64,000 nucleotides of DNA, taken from an uncultured Shewanella sp. (GTDB taxonomy: Bacteria > Pseudomonadota > Gammaproteobacteria > Enterobacterales > Shewanellaceae). Location of the stretch: contig NZ_CANMUW010000001.1 of the NCBI RefSeq assembly GCF_947501225.1, forward strand, positions 806,001 through 870,000, written 5' to 3'. The translations under genes were made by a program, and so were the position numbers. The notes beneath the pieces are model-generated. The model was not told the origin of the DNA. It saw only the letters and a program-made list of their open reading frames with translations, and made no database searches. Shown in pieces: positions 35,325 to 45,227 of this stretch; the stretch's first letter is position 1, and the number at the start of each line of letters is the position of its first letter.

Positions 35325-35367
35325 GCAATATGTTTTCTTAGGCAATGAAATTAAAGAGTTATTTATA

Positions 35368-37426
<2,059 letters not shown>

Positions 37427-37440
37427 CTTGCTAAAGCGGT

Positions 37441-37467
37441 TTAACCGGCTGATTTCATGCCGGTTAA
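37441..37467. other. Stem-loop after ligA
   Basis: TTAACCGGC (37441-37449) pairs perfectly with GCCGGTTAA (37459-37467) around 9 bases. No T run follows. It may mark the 3' end of ligA or bind a protein. The rest of the 257-bp gap shows no gene I can support. Confidence 0.5.
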
Positions 37468-37683
37468 TGCCACTATCAGCGTCCTGTGTTGAAGGCGAAA
37501 CAGGGCGCCTTACCGGTTTATCCTGCTGGTTTTCGGCTGGCAAGGGGATAGTGGCTAACAGGCTTAGAATACCTGATTATCTCCACAACTTATGGCTTAG
37601 GTTTAACCGATTATAACATTAGCATTGAATTATCTTTTTATGGCTCCATATCTTTGTGTAGAAAGGTAATTTAAGGCAACTAC

Positions 37684-38172
37684 GTGAACTTCAGCAATAT
37701 CACCTGGCTCGACGACAAAGGGCATATCAAACCTCCCCTCTATCTCTATCTGATATTGGTCTATATTGCGCGGGGCTGGTGTATCTTCGCCGCATCTTTG
37801 ACCCAGGCAAGCGATCGCGCCGCCTTGGTCGCACTATTTTACCCCCAAAAAAGTGACTTTCTCATGGCGCTGGTAGCAGGCTTCGGTGCCTTACTGGTGT
37901 ATGGGGCCGTGATTGCCGAGCGTAAACGGTCGCCATTATGGGTGAGGCCGATATTTGCTCAGCTGAAGTGGGTGCTGCTGCTGTTACTGGCCATCGATGG
38001 TGCCCTGCTGCTCGAGCGAAGCATTAACTCATATTATCTCTATAGCTGGAGTATGGGGCTGGATGCATTACTGCTCTTCTGGAGCCTGATCTATCTGTTT
38101 AAATCTAAGAGGTTAAGTTATTACTTTGCCGACTGGCCTAAAGAGGGGCCGGATGAAAAAAACAGCACTTGA
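37684..38172 (+). CDS. DUF2919-family membrane protein (YfeZ-like)
   Basis: The 162-residue protein has four hydrophobic segments and the DUF2919 start (DDKGHIKPPLYLYLILVYIARGW). E. coli YfeZ belongs to this family; function unknown. The start is GTG at 37684 with AAGG about 7 bases before it. It lies after ligA on the same strand with 257 bp between. Confidence 0.75.
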   Translation: MNFSNITWLDDKGHIKPPLYLYLILVYIARGWCIFAASLTQASDRAALVALFYPQKSDFLMALVAGFGALLVYGAVIAERKRSPLWVRPIFAQLKWVLLLLLAIDGALLLERSINSYYLYSWSMGLDALLLFWSLIYLFKSKRLSYYFADWPKEGPDEKNST

Positions 38173-38799
38173 TAAGCACCAAGCAGTTTCAGAAATGGTA
38201 GCTTAAAAAAATGGCGCTGCAGGGTGCAGCACCAAAGAATCATTTAATACAGACAATCCGCTTGTATCTGGATCCAGGATATCAATCAAAATTATTAAAT
38301 TGATCATTTAACGATAAAGCTTAAATGAACCCTCTAATAACAAAGGACAATTGACAGCAACACTCTTTAAAGAACATAGACGGGGTTGATATGTTTCCTT
38401 AAACAGCAGGGCCATGATAGATGTTTTGGATATTGTATTCAATATGTAAGTGGCGGTATTTACCCTCTCTTTTCAATCTGATTGGAATAAGTTATATCTG
38501 TCTATTACCAAAGCACGTTTTCCTATTACCAATTCTTAACAATGAGGGCGCAATTTAGCGGCTTAATGGGCTAATGTTAAAGTATCTATGGGGCTTTTTC
38601 GGTGCTAAAACTGGTTTTTTACGGTAAATTTGATATTTTTTACTTAAGATTTTTTGTTAATGCTCTATAGTTATGTCATTAAGTTCAGTAGGTTTTCACC
38701 ATTGGTTTTTCTTGTAACCTAATGCTGAAACCGGAGCAGGGAAGGAAATCTTGAACAATTCAGGATCTCTCGTACAGGTGTTACAAAGGAGTTGCATTG
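38173..38799. other. Intergenic region upstream of the HD-GYP gene
   Basis: A 627-bp AT-rich stretch without a credible gene. A short perfect hairpin GCTGCA-GGG-TGCAGC lies at 38216-38230, 40-odd bases after the DUF2919 stop, without a T run. The rest presumably holds the promoter of the HD-GYP gene; I see no recognised operator. Confidence 0.4.
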
Positions 38800-40008
38800 G
38801 TGGCTAAAGCCGAGCAGATACATTTACCCTTAGATAAGCTACAGATCGGGATCACAGTAAAATTACCCCTCTCCTGGAAGAATCATCCTTTCCTGTTTAA
38901 CCGTGTCGAAATTAAAGAAGAAGCTCAGATAGAGCTTATCAAGAGTTTAGGTGTTCCCTATGTGATACTCCTCTCCGGTGAAGAGATCATCGAACAGGCA
39001 GAAGCCGAAAGGGTTGAAGAGGAGGTCGTTGAAGAGGCTAAGCCACAGGTTGATAAGAAGATGTTGGTTCGAAAGTCGTTGAGACTGAGTCAACAGAGGT
39101 TTATGAAGTGTGTCAACGAGAGCCGTTCATCATTCAGTAAGGTAGCCAGTGATCCCGAGGGGGCTTACCGAAATTCGGCTGCCTTGGTCGAAGATCTGCT
39201 CGAGCATATGTCTGAAGTTGAGACTCCGTTTCTCGCTCTGGTCAGTGCCGGCGAGAGCGATGCCAGTATCACTCAGCACGGTATCTCGGTAGCCGTCGTT
39301 GCACTCATGATTGCCAAGGCGATGGAGTTGCCTAAGTCTGATATGAGAGATATCGCATTAGGCTGCCTCTATCATGATATCGGTAAACTCAGGGTGCCGG
39401 ATATCATTCGCCGCAAGAAGGGACCACTGACCGATCATGAAGCTAACTTCATGAAACAACACCCTAACTTCGGCTATGATATGCTCAACAAGACGGGGTT
39501 GTATCCTGAAATGGTACTGAATATCGTGTTGCATCATCATGAGTTTATCGATGGCACCGGATTCCCCGATGGCTTAAAGGGCAATAAGATCCCGATTGTG
39601 ACTCAGATCGTCAGTCTGGCAAACGATTATGACAGGCAGCTTTGGACCGAGGAGTTACGCTCGCCGCAGGTCGCCTTAGGCTATCTGTTCAAAAACCGAG
39701 CCGGAAAACACGCCGAGGCACTGATTGCCGTTCTGGTTAAAATTTTGGGGATCTACCCGCCGGGTACAATCGTAGAGCTTTCCGACGAAACCGTAGGCAA
39801 GGTTATGATGACCACCAAAGAGGTTAAACAGCCTCAGGTTTGGGCCTGCAACGCCGATGGCAGCGATGCAGCGTTGCGTTTTCTGGCTCAGGAGGGGGTA
39901 TTCGTCGAGAGAGTGCTGAAACTTGAAGAGTTATCAGAGGGGGCGATGAGGTCCCTGCAGGCCGATATGGGGATCAGCTTCTATTTCAGCGGAGTGCCGA
40001 AAGAGTAA
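38800..40008 (+). CDS. HD-GYP domain cyclic di-GMP phosphodiesterase
   Basis: The protein of about 402 residues has an N-terminal DUF3391 domain (about 5-130) and an HD-GYP domain (about 150-330). It shows HDIGK in CLYHDIGKLRVPD, then the HHHEFIDGTGFPDGL motif. The usual GYP is GFP here, a conservative change seen in some members; metal ligands appear intact. It should degrade cyclic di-GMP. The start is GTG 38800 or TTG 38797; AAAGGAG at 38785-38791 fits both, and I prefer GTG for spacing and codon. The DUF3391 half may sense or bind partners. Confidence 0.88.
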   Translation: MAKAEQIHLPLDKLQIGITVKLPLSWKNHPFLFNRVEIKEEAQIELIKSLGVPYVILLSGEEIIEQAEAERVEEEVVEEAKPQVDKKMLVRKSLRLSQQRFMKCVNESRSSFSKVASDPEGAYRNSAALVEDLLEHMSEVETPFLALVSAGESDASITQHGISVAVVALMIAKAMELPKSDMRDIALGCLYHDIGKLRVPDIIRRKKGPLTDHEANFMKQHPNFGYDMLNKTGLYPEMVLNIVLHHHEFIDGTGFPDGLKGNKIPIVTQIVSLANDYDRQLWTEELRSPQVALGYLFKNRAGKHAEALIAVLVKILGIYPPGTIVELSDETVGKVMMTTKEVKQPQVWACNADGSDAALRFLAQEGVFVERVLKLEELSEGAMRSLQADMGISFYFSGVPKE

Positions 40009-40082
40009 AGCTCATCTTTTTGTCATAGTTATAGGGTGGATGTTATAAACATCTGGGAATGTGATACAACCTTTAGGAAAGA

Positions 40083-40949
40083 GTGAGCTTGAAGATTAAA
40101 ACGGTCAGTATTGTAGGTTGTGGTTGGTTTGGGTTACCACTGGCAAAGGCACTAGTTGAACAGGGTTATGTTGTCAGTGGTAGTAAACGGAAGGCAGATG
40201 CGGCAGCGGCTTTAACTCTTGATGGAATTTCAGGCTTTAGTCTGGATTTCGATAAGCAACAATTTAACGGCGTTGTGATTGAAGAGGGAGAGCCGGGATT
40301 CGATGAGCCGACATTAACTGAGCTGCATCAACATCTTCATACGCAGGCTATCGTTATCAATATTCCTCCGGCAATGGTTAAATCTCCCGGTGCTTACCTG
40401 AAACGTCTGGGCTTTTTGAAGCGATTAATGGCCGGGCATGTCTACCAGAGAATCATCTTTGTCAGCACAACCGGTGTTTACCCCGCTTCAGAAAAGCCTG
40501 TGACAGAAGATGATGCGGCGATGCACTCCCCTTCGAGCGAGGTATTGCTTGAAGCCGAGAATCTGTTCAGAGAGCTTCCTGACAGCTGCATTATCCGCTT
40601 TGCCGGCTTAGTCGGGCCGGGGCGTCATCCCGGAAGATTCTTAGCGGGTAAGCAAAATTTATCCGGCAGGGCTGCACCGATTAACTTAGTGCATTTAGAC
40701 GACTGTATCGGTGCCGTGTCTTGCATTTTATCGGCCAGGCCAGTGTCGCCCGTTTATAACATCTGTGCCAATCAACACCCGGGGCGCGAGGCTTTCTACT
40801 CAGTGGCGGCCGAGTCGATCGCGCTTAAAGCGCCAACCTTTAACGAAGAGGAGCAGGTGGGTAAGAGTATCGACGGCAGTAAGATCTCTGCCGATTTAGA
40901 TTTTCAATATCGCTATGACGATCCTTTCGACATGCTTGGTGAATGCTGA
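40083..40949 (+). CDS. NAD(P)-binding epimerase/dehydratase-like protein (YeeZ type)
   Basis: The 288-residue protein has an N-terminal nucleotide-binding motif (VSIVGCGWFGLPLAKAL, residues 8-24), the segment IIFVSTTGVYPA that carries the catalytic-type Tyr, and a later FAGLVGPGRHPGRFLAGK stretch as in the short-chain dehydrogenase family related to E. coli YeeZ. Substrate unknown. The start is GTG at 40083, with AGGAAA a few bases before it. It follows the HD-GYP gene by 74 bp and precedes the DsbA-like gene by 38 bp, so co-transcription is possible. Confidence 0.75.
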   Translation: MSLKIKTVSIVGCGWFGLPLAKALVEQGYVVSGSKRKADAAAALTLDGISGFSLDFDKQQFNGVVIEEGEPGFDEPTLTELHQHLHTQAIVINIPPAMVKSPGAYLKRLGFLKRLMAGHVYQRIIFVSTTGVYPASEKPVTEDDAAMHSPSSEVLLEAENLFRELPDSCIIRFAGLVGPGRHPGRFLAGKQNLSGRAAPINLVHLDDCIGAVSCILSARPVSPVYNICANQHPGREAFYSVAAESIALKAPTFNEEEQVGKSIDGSKISADLDFQYRYDDPFDMLGEC

Positions 40950-40987
40950 GCAATTAATTTATTGATGTATAAATCCAGGAAGAGACG

Positions 40988-41614
40988 ATGAACACAATCA
41001 AGTGGCCTTTAACTACATTACTGCTTTTTGCCGCACTCAGTATGATGATGTTTAACAGAGTCGAGGCTCAGACATTTGTCGAAGGGGACGACTACGTTCA
41101 GATTCGGGGGATCCCCGAGGTAAAGTCTCCGGTAGTCAGGGAGTTTTTCTCATATAATTGTGGTCACTGCTATCGTCAGGATCATCTGTTCGAACAAACT
41201 ATTGAATTACTCGAAGGAAAGGTGGAGTTCAGCAGAACGCCCGTCGGCGCCGGACGCCCCAGTTGGATCTTGAGTCAGGAAGCCTACTACCTGGCGCAAA
41301 AGTTTAAGATAACGCCGCAGGTTCATGGCAATATCTTCAAGCGCATACACGAGAAACAGGGCGCGTTTACCAGACCCGAGCAGCTGAGAGACTACTTTGT
41401 ACAGCAAGGGGTCAGTGCCGAGAAGGTGGAGAGCGCGATGAATTCGGCCGATGCCAGCCTCGCCATCTCTAATTATGATACTCAGGCTCAGCTCGCCGGG
41501 ATCCGTGGCGTACCATCACTATTGGTTAACGGCAGGTACCTTATCAAGTCTAAGGAGCGAAGCGCACAAGAGCTGGCCGAACTTGTAACTTACTTGTCGA
41601 CGCTGGAGGAGTAA
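40988..41614 (+). CDS. DsbA-family thiol:disulfide oxidoreductase
   Basis: The 208-residue periplasmic protein has a signal peptide (1-27, ending VEA), a thioredoxin fold with the active site C58-G-H-C61 in FFSYNCGHCY, and the cis-proline loop GVPSLLVNG. Classic DsbA has CPHC; CGHC is the protein disulfide isomerase sequence and usually gives a different redox potential. It likely introduces or isomerises disulfides in exported proteins. Length matches DsbA. A terminator follows at 41658. Confidence 0.88.
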   Translation: MNTIKWPLTTLLLFAALSMMMFNRVEAQTFVEGDDYVQIRGIPEVKSPVVREFFSYNCGHCYRQDHLFEQTIELLEGKVEFSRTPVGAGRPSWILSQEAYYLAQKFKITPQVHGNIFKRIHEKQGAFTRPEQLRDYFVQQGVSAEKVESAMNSADASLAISNYDTQAQLAGIRGVPSLLVNGRYLIKSKERSAQELAELVTYLSTLEE

Positions 41615-41657
41615 GCGTCAGTTTATCGTTTCTGTTTGAGACAAAATCGTTTGCGTC

Positions 41658-41681
41658 AAAGCCCGCATTTTTGCGGGTTTT
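41658..41681 (+). terminator. Terminator of the DsbA-like gene
   Basis: CCCGCA (41662-41667) pairs with TGCGGG (41672-41677), extended by flanking A and T bases, loop TTTT, T run to 41681. Confidence 0.85.
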
Positions 41682-41766
41682 GCCGTTATAGTTATGTTTA
41701 AAAATTGCACGTTTCTGCGAATTTCACTAAAAACATTCTTCATTACTCTCTAATTTTCCTCCTACC

Positions 41767-41779
41767 TTAGTCTAAGGTC
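41767..41779 (+). promoter_or_regulatory. Repeated 13-bp motif, first copy
   Basis: TTAGTCTAAGGTC; its partner at 41878 differs by one central base (TTAGACTAAGGTC). The core TTAG-N-CTAA is palindromic, as expected for a dimeric regulator. The pair flanks the hairpin at 41794. Confidence 0.45.
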
Positions 41780-41793
41780 AACGCGTTTTAAAA

Positions 41794-41823
41794 TTGCAAG
41801 TTGACGCCGACGTCAACTTGCAA
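41794..41823. promoter_or_regulatory. Perfect 13-bp hairpin without T run
   Basis: TTGCAAGTTGACG (41794-41806) and CGTCAACTTGCAA (41811-41823) pair completely around the loop CCGA. It is 140 bp before the DUF4212 gene. The lack of a T run speaks against a terminator; it may be an operator or an RNA element in a 5' leader. Confidence 0.6.
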
Positions 41824-41877
41824 GTTGTTGTAAAGTATCATTATTGATGTTTTCGTTATACTAAGTTGCCGCCAACG

Positions 41878-41890
41878 TTAGACTAAGGTC
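41878..41890 (+). promoter_or_regulatory. Repeated 13-bp motif, second copy
   Basis: TTAGACTAAGGTC, same orientation as the copy at 41767, 111 bp downstream of it and 74 bp before the DUF4212 start. It could lie near the promoter. Confidence 0.45.
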
Positions 41891-41963
41891 GCGATTGTTG
41901 TATCGCCCATGCTTGTTAGATTAACTATGACTTTAATATAAAAACCAGCACAGGGGAGTCGCT

Positions 41964-42230
41964 ATGAGTTTTGAAAGTAACGAAAAGGCAGACGGGTACT
42001 GGCGCGAGAATTTGCGTCTAGTGCTCGGGTTATTAGCAATTTGGGCAGCAGTGTCATTTGGGTGCGGCATCTTATTGGTCGATGTCCTGAATGAGATCCA
42101 TTTCATGGGATTCAAATTAGGATTCTGGTTTGCGCAGCAGGGTGCAATGTATGTGTTCGTCGCGCTGATTTTTGTCTATGTGGCCAAGGCCAATGCATTA
42201 GACAAGAAATATGATGTTCACGAAGACTAA
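41964..42230 (+). CDS. DUF4212 small subunit of a sodium/solute symporter
   Basis: The 88-residue protein has two hydrophobic segments (about 20-42 and 52-75) and the DUF4212 pattern (YWRENLRLVLGLLAIWAAVS, then FMGFKLGFWFAQQGAMYVFV). It is the usual small partner encoded before VC_2705-type sodium/solute symporters and probably forms a complex with the large subunit in the inner membrane. AGGGGAG lies before the ATG. The symporter gene starts 27 bp downstream. Confidence 0.88.
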   Translation: MSFESNEKADGYWRENLRLVLGLLAIWAAVSFGCGILLVDVLNEIHFMGFKLGFWFAQQGAMYVFVALIFVYVAKANALDKKYDVHED

Positions 42231-42257
42231 CATTCGACCTAAGAGAGGAGCCGTGAG

Positions 42258-43976
42258 ATGGATGTACAAACTTTAACGTATTTAATCGTGGGCGTGACGT
42301 TTGCCCTATATATCGGAATCGCGATCTGGAGTAGAGCCGGATCGACGAAAGAATTTTATGTGGCAGGTGGAGGTGTCCCCCCTGTAATGAACGGAATGGC
42401 GACTGCGGCAGACTGGATGTCGGCGGCGTCATTTATTTCACTTGCGGGTATCGTCTCGTTTGTTGGTTATGATGGTTCTGTTTACCTGATGGGTTGGACA
42501 GGGGGTTATGTACTACTGGCGCTGTGTATGGCTCCATATCTTCGAAAGTTTGGTAAGTTTACCGTACCTGACTTTATCGGCGATCGTTACTACTCTCAGG
42601 CTGCGCGTACCGTAGCTGTGGTATGTGCCATCTTCATCTGTTTCACATACATCGCCGGTCAGATGCGTGGTGTAGGTGTTGTATTCTCAAGGTTCCTCGA
42701 GGTTGATGTCGATACCGGTGTTTATATCGGTATGGCCGTGGTCTTCTTCTATGCCGTACTGGGTGGCATGAAGGGCATTACCTATACTCAGGTTGCTCAA
42801 TATTGCGTATTAATCTTCGCTTTCATGGTTCCTGCAATATTTATCTCTGTCATGATGACGGGGCACATCTTGCCACAGGTTGGTTTCGGTGCTGAGCTTA
42901 TCGATGCCGCGGGTAACGGTACCGGCACGTATCTGCTGGATAAGCTCGATGGCTTGTCGACCGAACTTGGTTTTGCCCAATATACCGAAGGCTCCAAGAG
43001 CATGATCGACGTATTCTTCATCACTGGCGCCCTGATGTTCGGTACTGCCGGTCTGCCACACGTAATCGTACGCTTCTTCACTGTGCCTAAGGTTAAAGAT
43101 GCACGTGTATCGGCGGGTTGGGCGTTGGTATTCATCGCTATCATGTATACAACTATTCCAGCATTAGCGGCATTCTCCCGTGTAAATATGATTGAGACCA
43201 TTAACGGTCCTGACTCTACGGGTGTTGCCTATGAAACTGCACCGGAGTGGATTAAGAACTGGGAAAATACCGGTCTGATTAAGTGGGATGATAAGAATGC
43301 CGATGGCAAGATCTACTATGCCAAAGGTGCCGAGAGCGAAATGAAGATTGACCGCGATATCATGGTACTGGCAACGCCAGAGATCGCTCAACTACCGGCA
43401 TGGGTTATCGCCTTGGTTGCTGCGGGTGGTTTGGCTGCTGCATTGTCTACCTCTGCGGGTCTGCTGTTGGTGATCTCGACCTCGGTTTCTCACGACCTGT
43501 TGAAGAAGAACTTTATGCCCGATATCTCGGATAAGAAGGAGCTGTTGTTTGCGCGAATTGCTGCTGCTCTGGGTATTATCATGGCGGGTTACTTCGGTAT
43601 TAATCCACCGGGCTTCGTTGCGGCGGTTGTTGCAATTGCGTTTGGTCTGGCGGCATCGTCTCTGTTCCCTGCAATCATCATGGGTATCTTCTCTAAGACG
43701 ATTAATAAAGAGGGCGCTATTGCAGGTATGGTAACGGGTCTGCTGTTCACCGCCTCATATATCGTCTACTTCAAATTCGTTAACCCTGAACTGAACAATG
43801 CCGACAACTGGCTCCTGGGGATCTCTCCTGAGGGTATGGGTATGCTGGGTATGGTGGTTAACTTCGTTGTCGCTTACGGTGTCAGTAAAGTTACGGCTGC
43901 AGTACCACAGAATGTCGTCGATATGGTTGAGTCGATCCGTTTCCCTAAGGGAGCGGGTGAGGCACACGATCACTAA
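42258..43976 (+). CDS. Sodium/solute symporter large subunit (VC_2705 type, acetate-like)
   Basis: The 572-residue inner-membrane protein has about 13 hydrophobic segments and the family motif WMSAASFISLAGIVSFVGYDG. A long soluble insert (about 310-370; ETINGPDSTGVAYETAPEWI) is typical of the VC_2705 subgroup, which is related to the acetate permease ActP. Transport of acetate or another short organic acid is likely but not provable. It forms an operon with the DUF4212 gene. The last 82 codons plus the terminator are duplicated immediately downstream. Confidence 0.9.
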   Translation: MDVQTLTYLIVGVTFALYIGIAIWSRAGSTKEFYVAGGGVPPVMNGMATAADWMSAASFISLAGIVSFVGYDGSVYLMGWTGGYVLLALCMAPYLRKFGKFTVPDFIGDRYYSQAARTVAVVCAIFICFTYIAGQMRGVGVVFSRFLEVDVDTGVYIGMAVVFFYAVLGGMKGITYTQVAQYCVLIFAFMVPAIFISVMMTGHILPQVGFGAELIDAAGNGTGTYLLDKLDGLSTELGFAQYTEGSKSMIDVFFITGALMFGTAGLPHVIVRFFTVPKVKDARVSAGWALVFIAIMYTTIPALAAFSRVNMIETINGPDSTGVAYETAPEWIKNWENTGLIKWDDKNADGKIYYAKGAESEMKIDRDIMVLATPEIAQLPAWVIALVAAGGLAAALSTSAGLLLVISTSVSHDLLKKNFMPDISDKKELLFARIAAALGIIMAGYFGINPPGFVAAVVAIAFGLAASSLFPAIIMGIFSKTINKEGAIAGMVTGLLFTASYIVYFKFVNPELNNADNWLLGISPEGMGMLGMVVNFVVAYGVSKVTAAVPQNVVDMVESIRFPKGAGEAHDH

Positions 43977-44057
43977 TGTCTGATTAAGAGTCTGATACCA
44001 AGTAAGATAAAAGAGCGCTCCGGCGCTCTTTTTTTGTGGGGGGGGAGCTCCAGACAA
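43722..44057 (+). repeat. Tandem duplication, upstream unit
   Basis: This includes the last 80-odd codons of the symporter gene, its terminator and the following AGCTCCAGACAA. It recurs at an offset of 353 bp (44075-44411). The first 150 bases after the junction (from TAACGGG at 43732) are identical between units. Confidence 0.95.
44009..44035 (+). terminator. Terminator of the symporter operon
   Basis: AAGAGCGC (44011-44018) pairs with GCGCTCTT (44023-44030) around TCCG, followed by T's to 44035. Confidence 0.92.
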
Positions 44058-44071
44058 ATGCAGAGGTCAAC

Positions 44072-44329
44072 ATGGCCGATATGATAACGGGTCTGCTGTT
44101 CACCGCCTCATATATCGTCTACTTCAAATTCGTTAACCCTGAACTGAACAATGCCGACAACTGGCTCCTGGGGATCTCTCCTGAGGGTATGGGTATGCTG
44201 GGTATGGTGGTTAACTTCGTTGTCGCTTACGGTGTCAGCAAGGTTACGGCAGCGGTACCACAGAATGTCGTCGATATGGTTGAGTCGATCCGTTTCCCTA
44301 AAGGAGCGGGTGAGGCACACGATCACTAA
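44072..44329 (+). pseudogene. Duplicated C-terminal fragment of the symporter, still open
   Basis: The 85-codon frame starts MADMITGLLF and then matches the last 80 residues of the symporter without a single amino-acid difference. In this region only five bases differ, all at third codon positions (44239, 44242, 44251, 44254, 44302). The fragment contains the last two membrane segments. ATG 44072 has AGAGG 5 bases before it, so it could be translated although it is a gene fragment. It lies between two copies of the same terminator and has no promoter I can recognise. The absence of any frame damage suggests a recent event, gene conversion or selection. Confidence 0.85.
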
Positions 44330-44411
44330 CGTCTGATTAAGAGTTTGATACCAAGTAAGATAAAAAGAGCGCTCCGGCGCTCTTTTTTTTGTGGGGTTTA
44401 GCTCCAGACAA
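44075..44411 (+). repeat. Tandem duplication, downstream unit
   Basis: The second copy of 43722-44057, including a second copy of the terminator and AGCTCCAGACAA. The bases after each unit are still weakly alike (AGAGGTCAACATG against TGAGCTCAATATG), so the original repeat may have been longer. Confidence 0.95.
44362..44390 (+). terminator. Duplicated terminator after the symporter fragment
   Basis: AAGAGCGC (44365-44372) pairs with GCGCTCTT (44377-44384), loop TCCG, T run to 44390; a copy of the terminator at 44009. Confidence 0.92.
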
Positions 44412-44495
44412 TTAAGATGAGCTCAATATGCGCACTTTGAGTCGTAGCGGATATACTAAGAACAGGCAAACTTTATCCAGGATGGTTAATAGGTT

Positions 44496-45044
44496 ATGAC
44501 CGGTTCAGTAATCAAGCAGCTTCCTAATATGTTGACGACACTGCGTCTGATCCTTGCTGTGCCTATCTGTCTGATGATTCTGAAGGAGGATTATGGCGCG
44601 GTACTATGGATTGCTTTGGTTGCCGGGCTCAGTGACGGCATCGACGGTTTTTTAGCCCGAAAATTAAATGCGGTAAGCCGATATGGTGCGATTGTCGATC
44701 CTATCTCCGATAAGGTGTTGCTGATCAGTGTGTATGTCTCTTTTGCCATAGTGGAACTATTACCGTGGTGGGTGGCGATAATCGTCGTGATTAGAGATCT
44801 CTTGATTGTTTGTGGCGCACTTCTCTATCACTGGCAATTTGGCCGCTATGAGATAGCCCCGAGTGTCTGGGGAAAGTTGAGCACCTTCGTGCAGATCACC
44901 TTTGCCTTGATGCTGCTAACCGACAAGGTGTATCCCTTCTTATCAGAGGTAATCTATCAGGCGGGCATGTGGTCACTGATCGTGATGGCCTTTATCAGTG
45001 GTGGGCACTACCTCTATGTTTGGGGGCGTAAGGCACTGTCATAA
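44496..45044 (+). CDS. CDP-alcohol phosphatidyltransferase (PgsA-like)
   Basis: The 182-residue membrane protein has the CDP-alcohol phosphotransferase signature DG-x2-A-R-x8-G-x3-D-x3-D in LSDGIDGFLARKLNAVSRYG and the following IVDPISDK. It transfers a phosphatidyl group from CDP-diacylglycerol to an alcohol in phospholipid synthesis. Length and sequence resemble phosphatidylglycerophosphate synthase, but it may be a paralogue rather than the main PgsA. It stands alone after the duplicated terminator. Confidence 0.85.
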   Translation: MTGSVIKQLPNMLTTLRLILAVPICLMILKEDYGAVLWIALVAGLSDGIDGFLARKLNAVSRYGAIVDPISDKVLLISVYVSFAIVELLPWWVAIIVVIRDLLIVCGALLYHWQFGRYEIAPSVWGKLSTFVQITFALMLLTDKVYPFLSEVIYQAGMWSLIVMAFISGGHYLYVWGRKALS

Positions 45045-45227
45045 CCTTTATTTCAGTTAGTTAGCTCTTATTTCTTGCCCTACTGTAAGTGTTTCTCCCT
45101 CCTTTCATATATCGGTTCCGCTTCATCAGATAATGCTAACTGCTCCATAAGTCGAATATCTGTAGCTTTTTGAATTAGGTATAGTTTTGCTATCTGTATC
45201 TCTTTTTGCTTTTTCTGGTGACACGCT

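Larger units (their letters stand above)
41615..41963. other. Structured intergenic region upstream of the symporter operon
   Basis: The 349-bp gap holds a terminator for the DsbA-like gene, a perfect 13-bp hairpin, and two copies of a 13-bp motif flanking it. A further imperfect inverted repeat, CTAAGTTG/CAACGTTAG, lies at 41861-41881. No gene is seen. It is the likely control region of the DUF4212/symporter pair. Confidence 0.6.

Noticed and set aside
41794..41823. The 13-bp hairpin as a terminator
   Set aside because: No T run on either strand, and a proper terminator for the upstream gene already lies at 41658.
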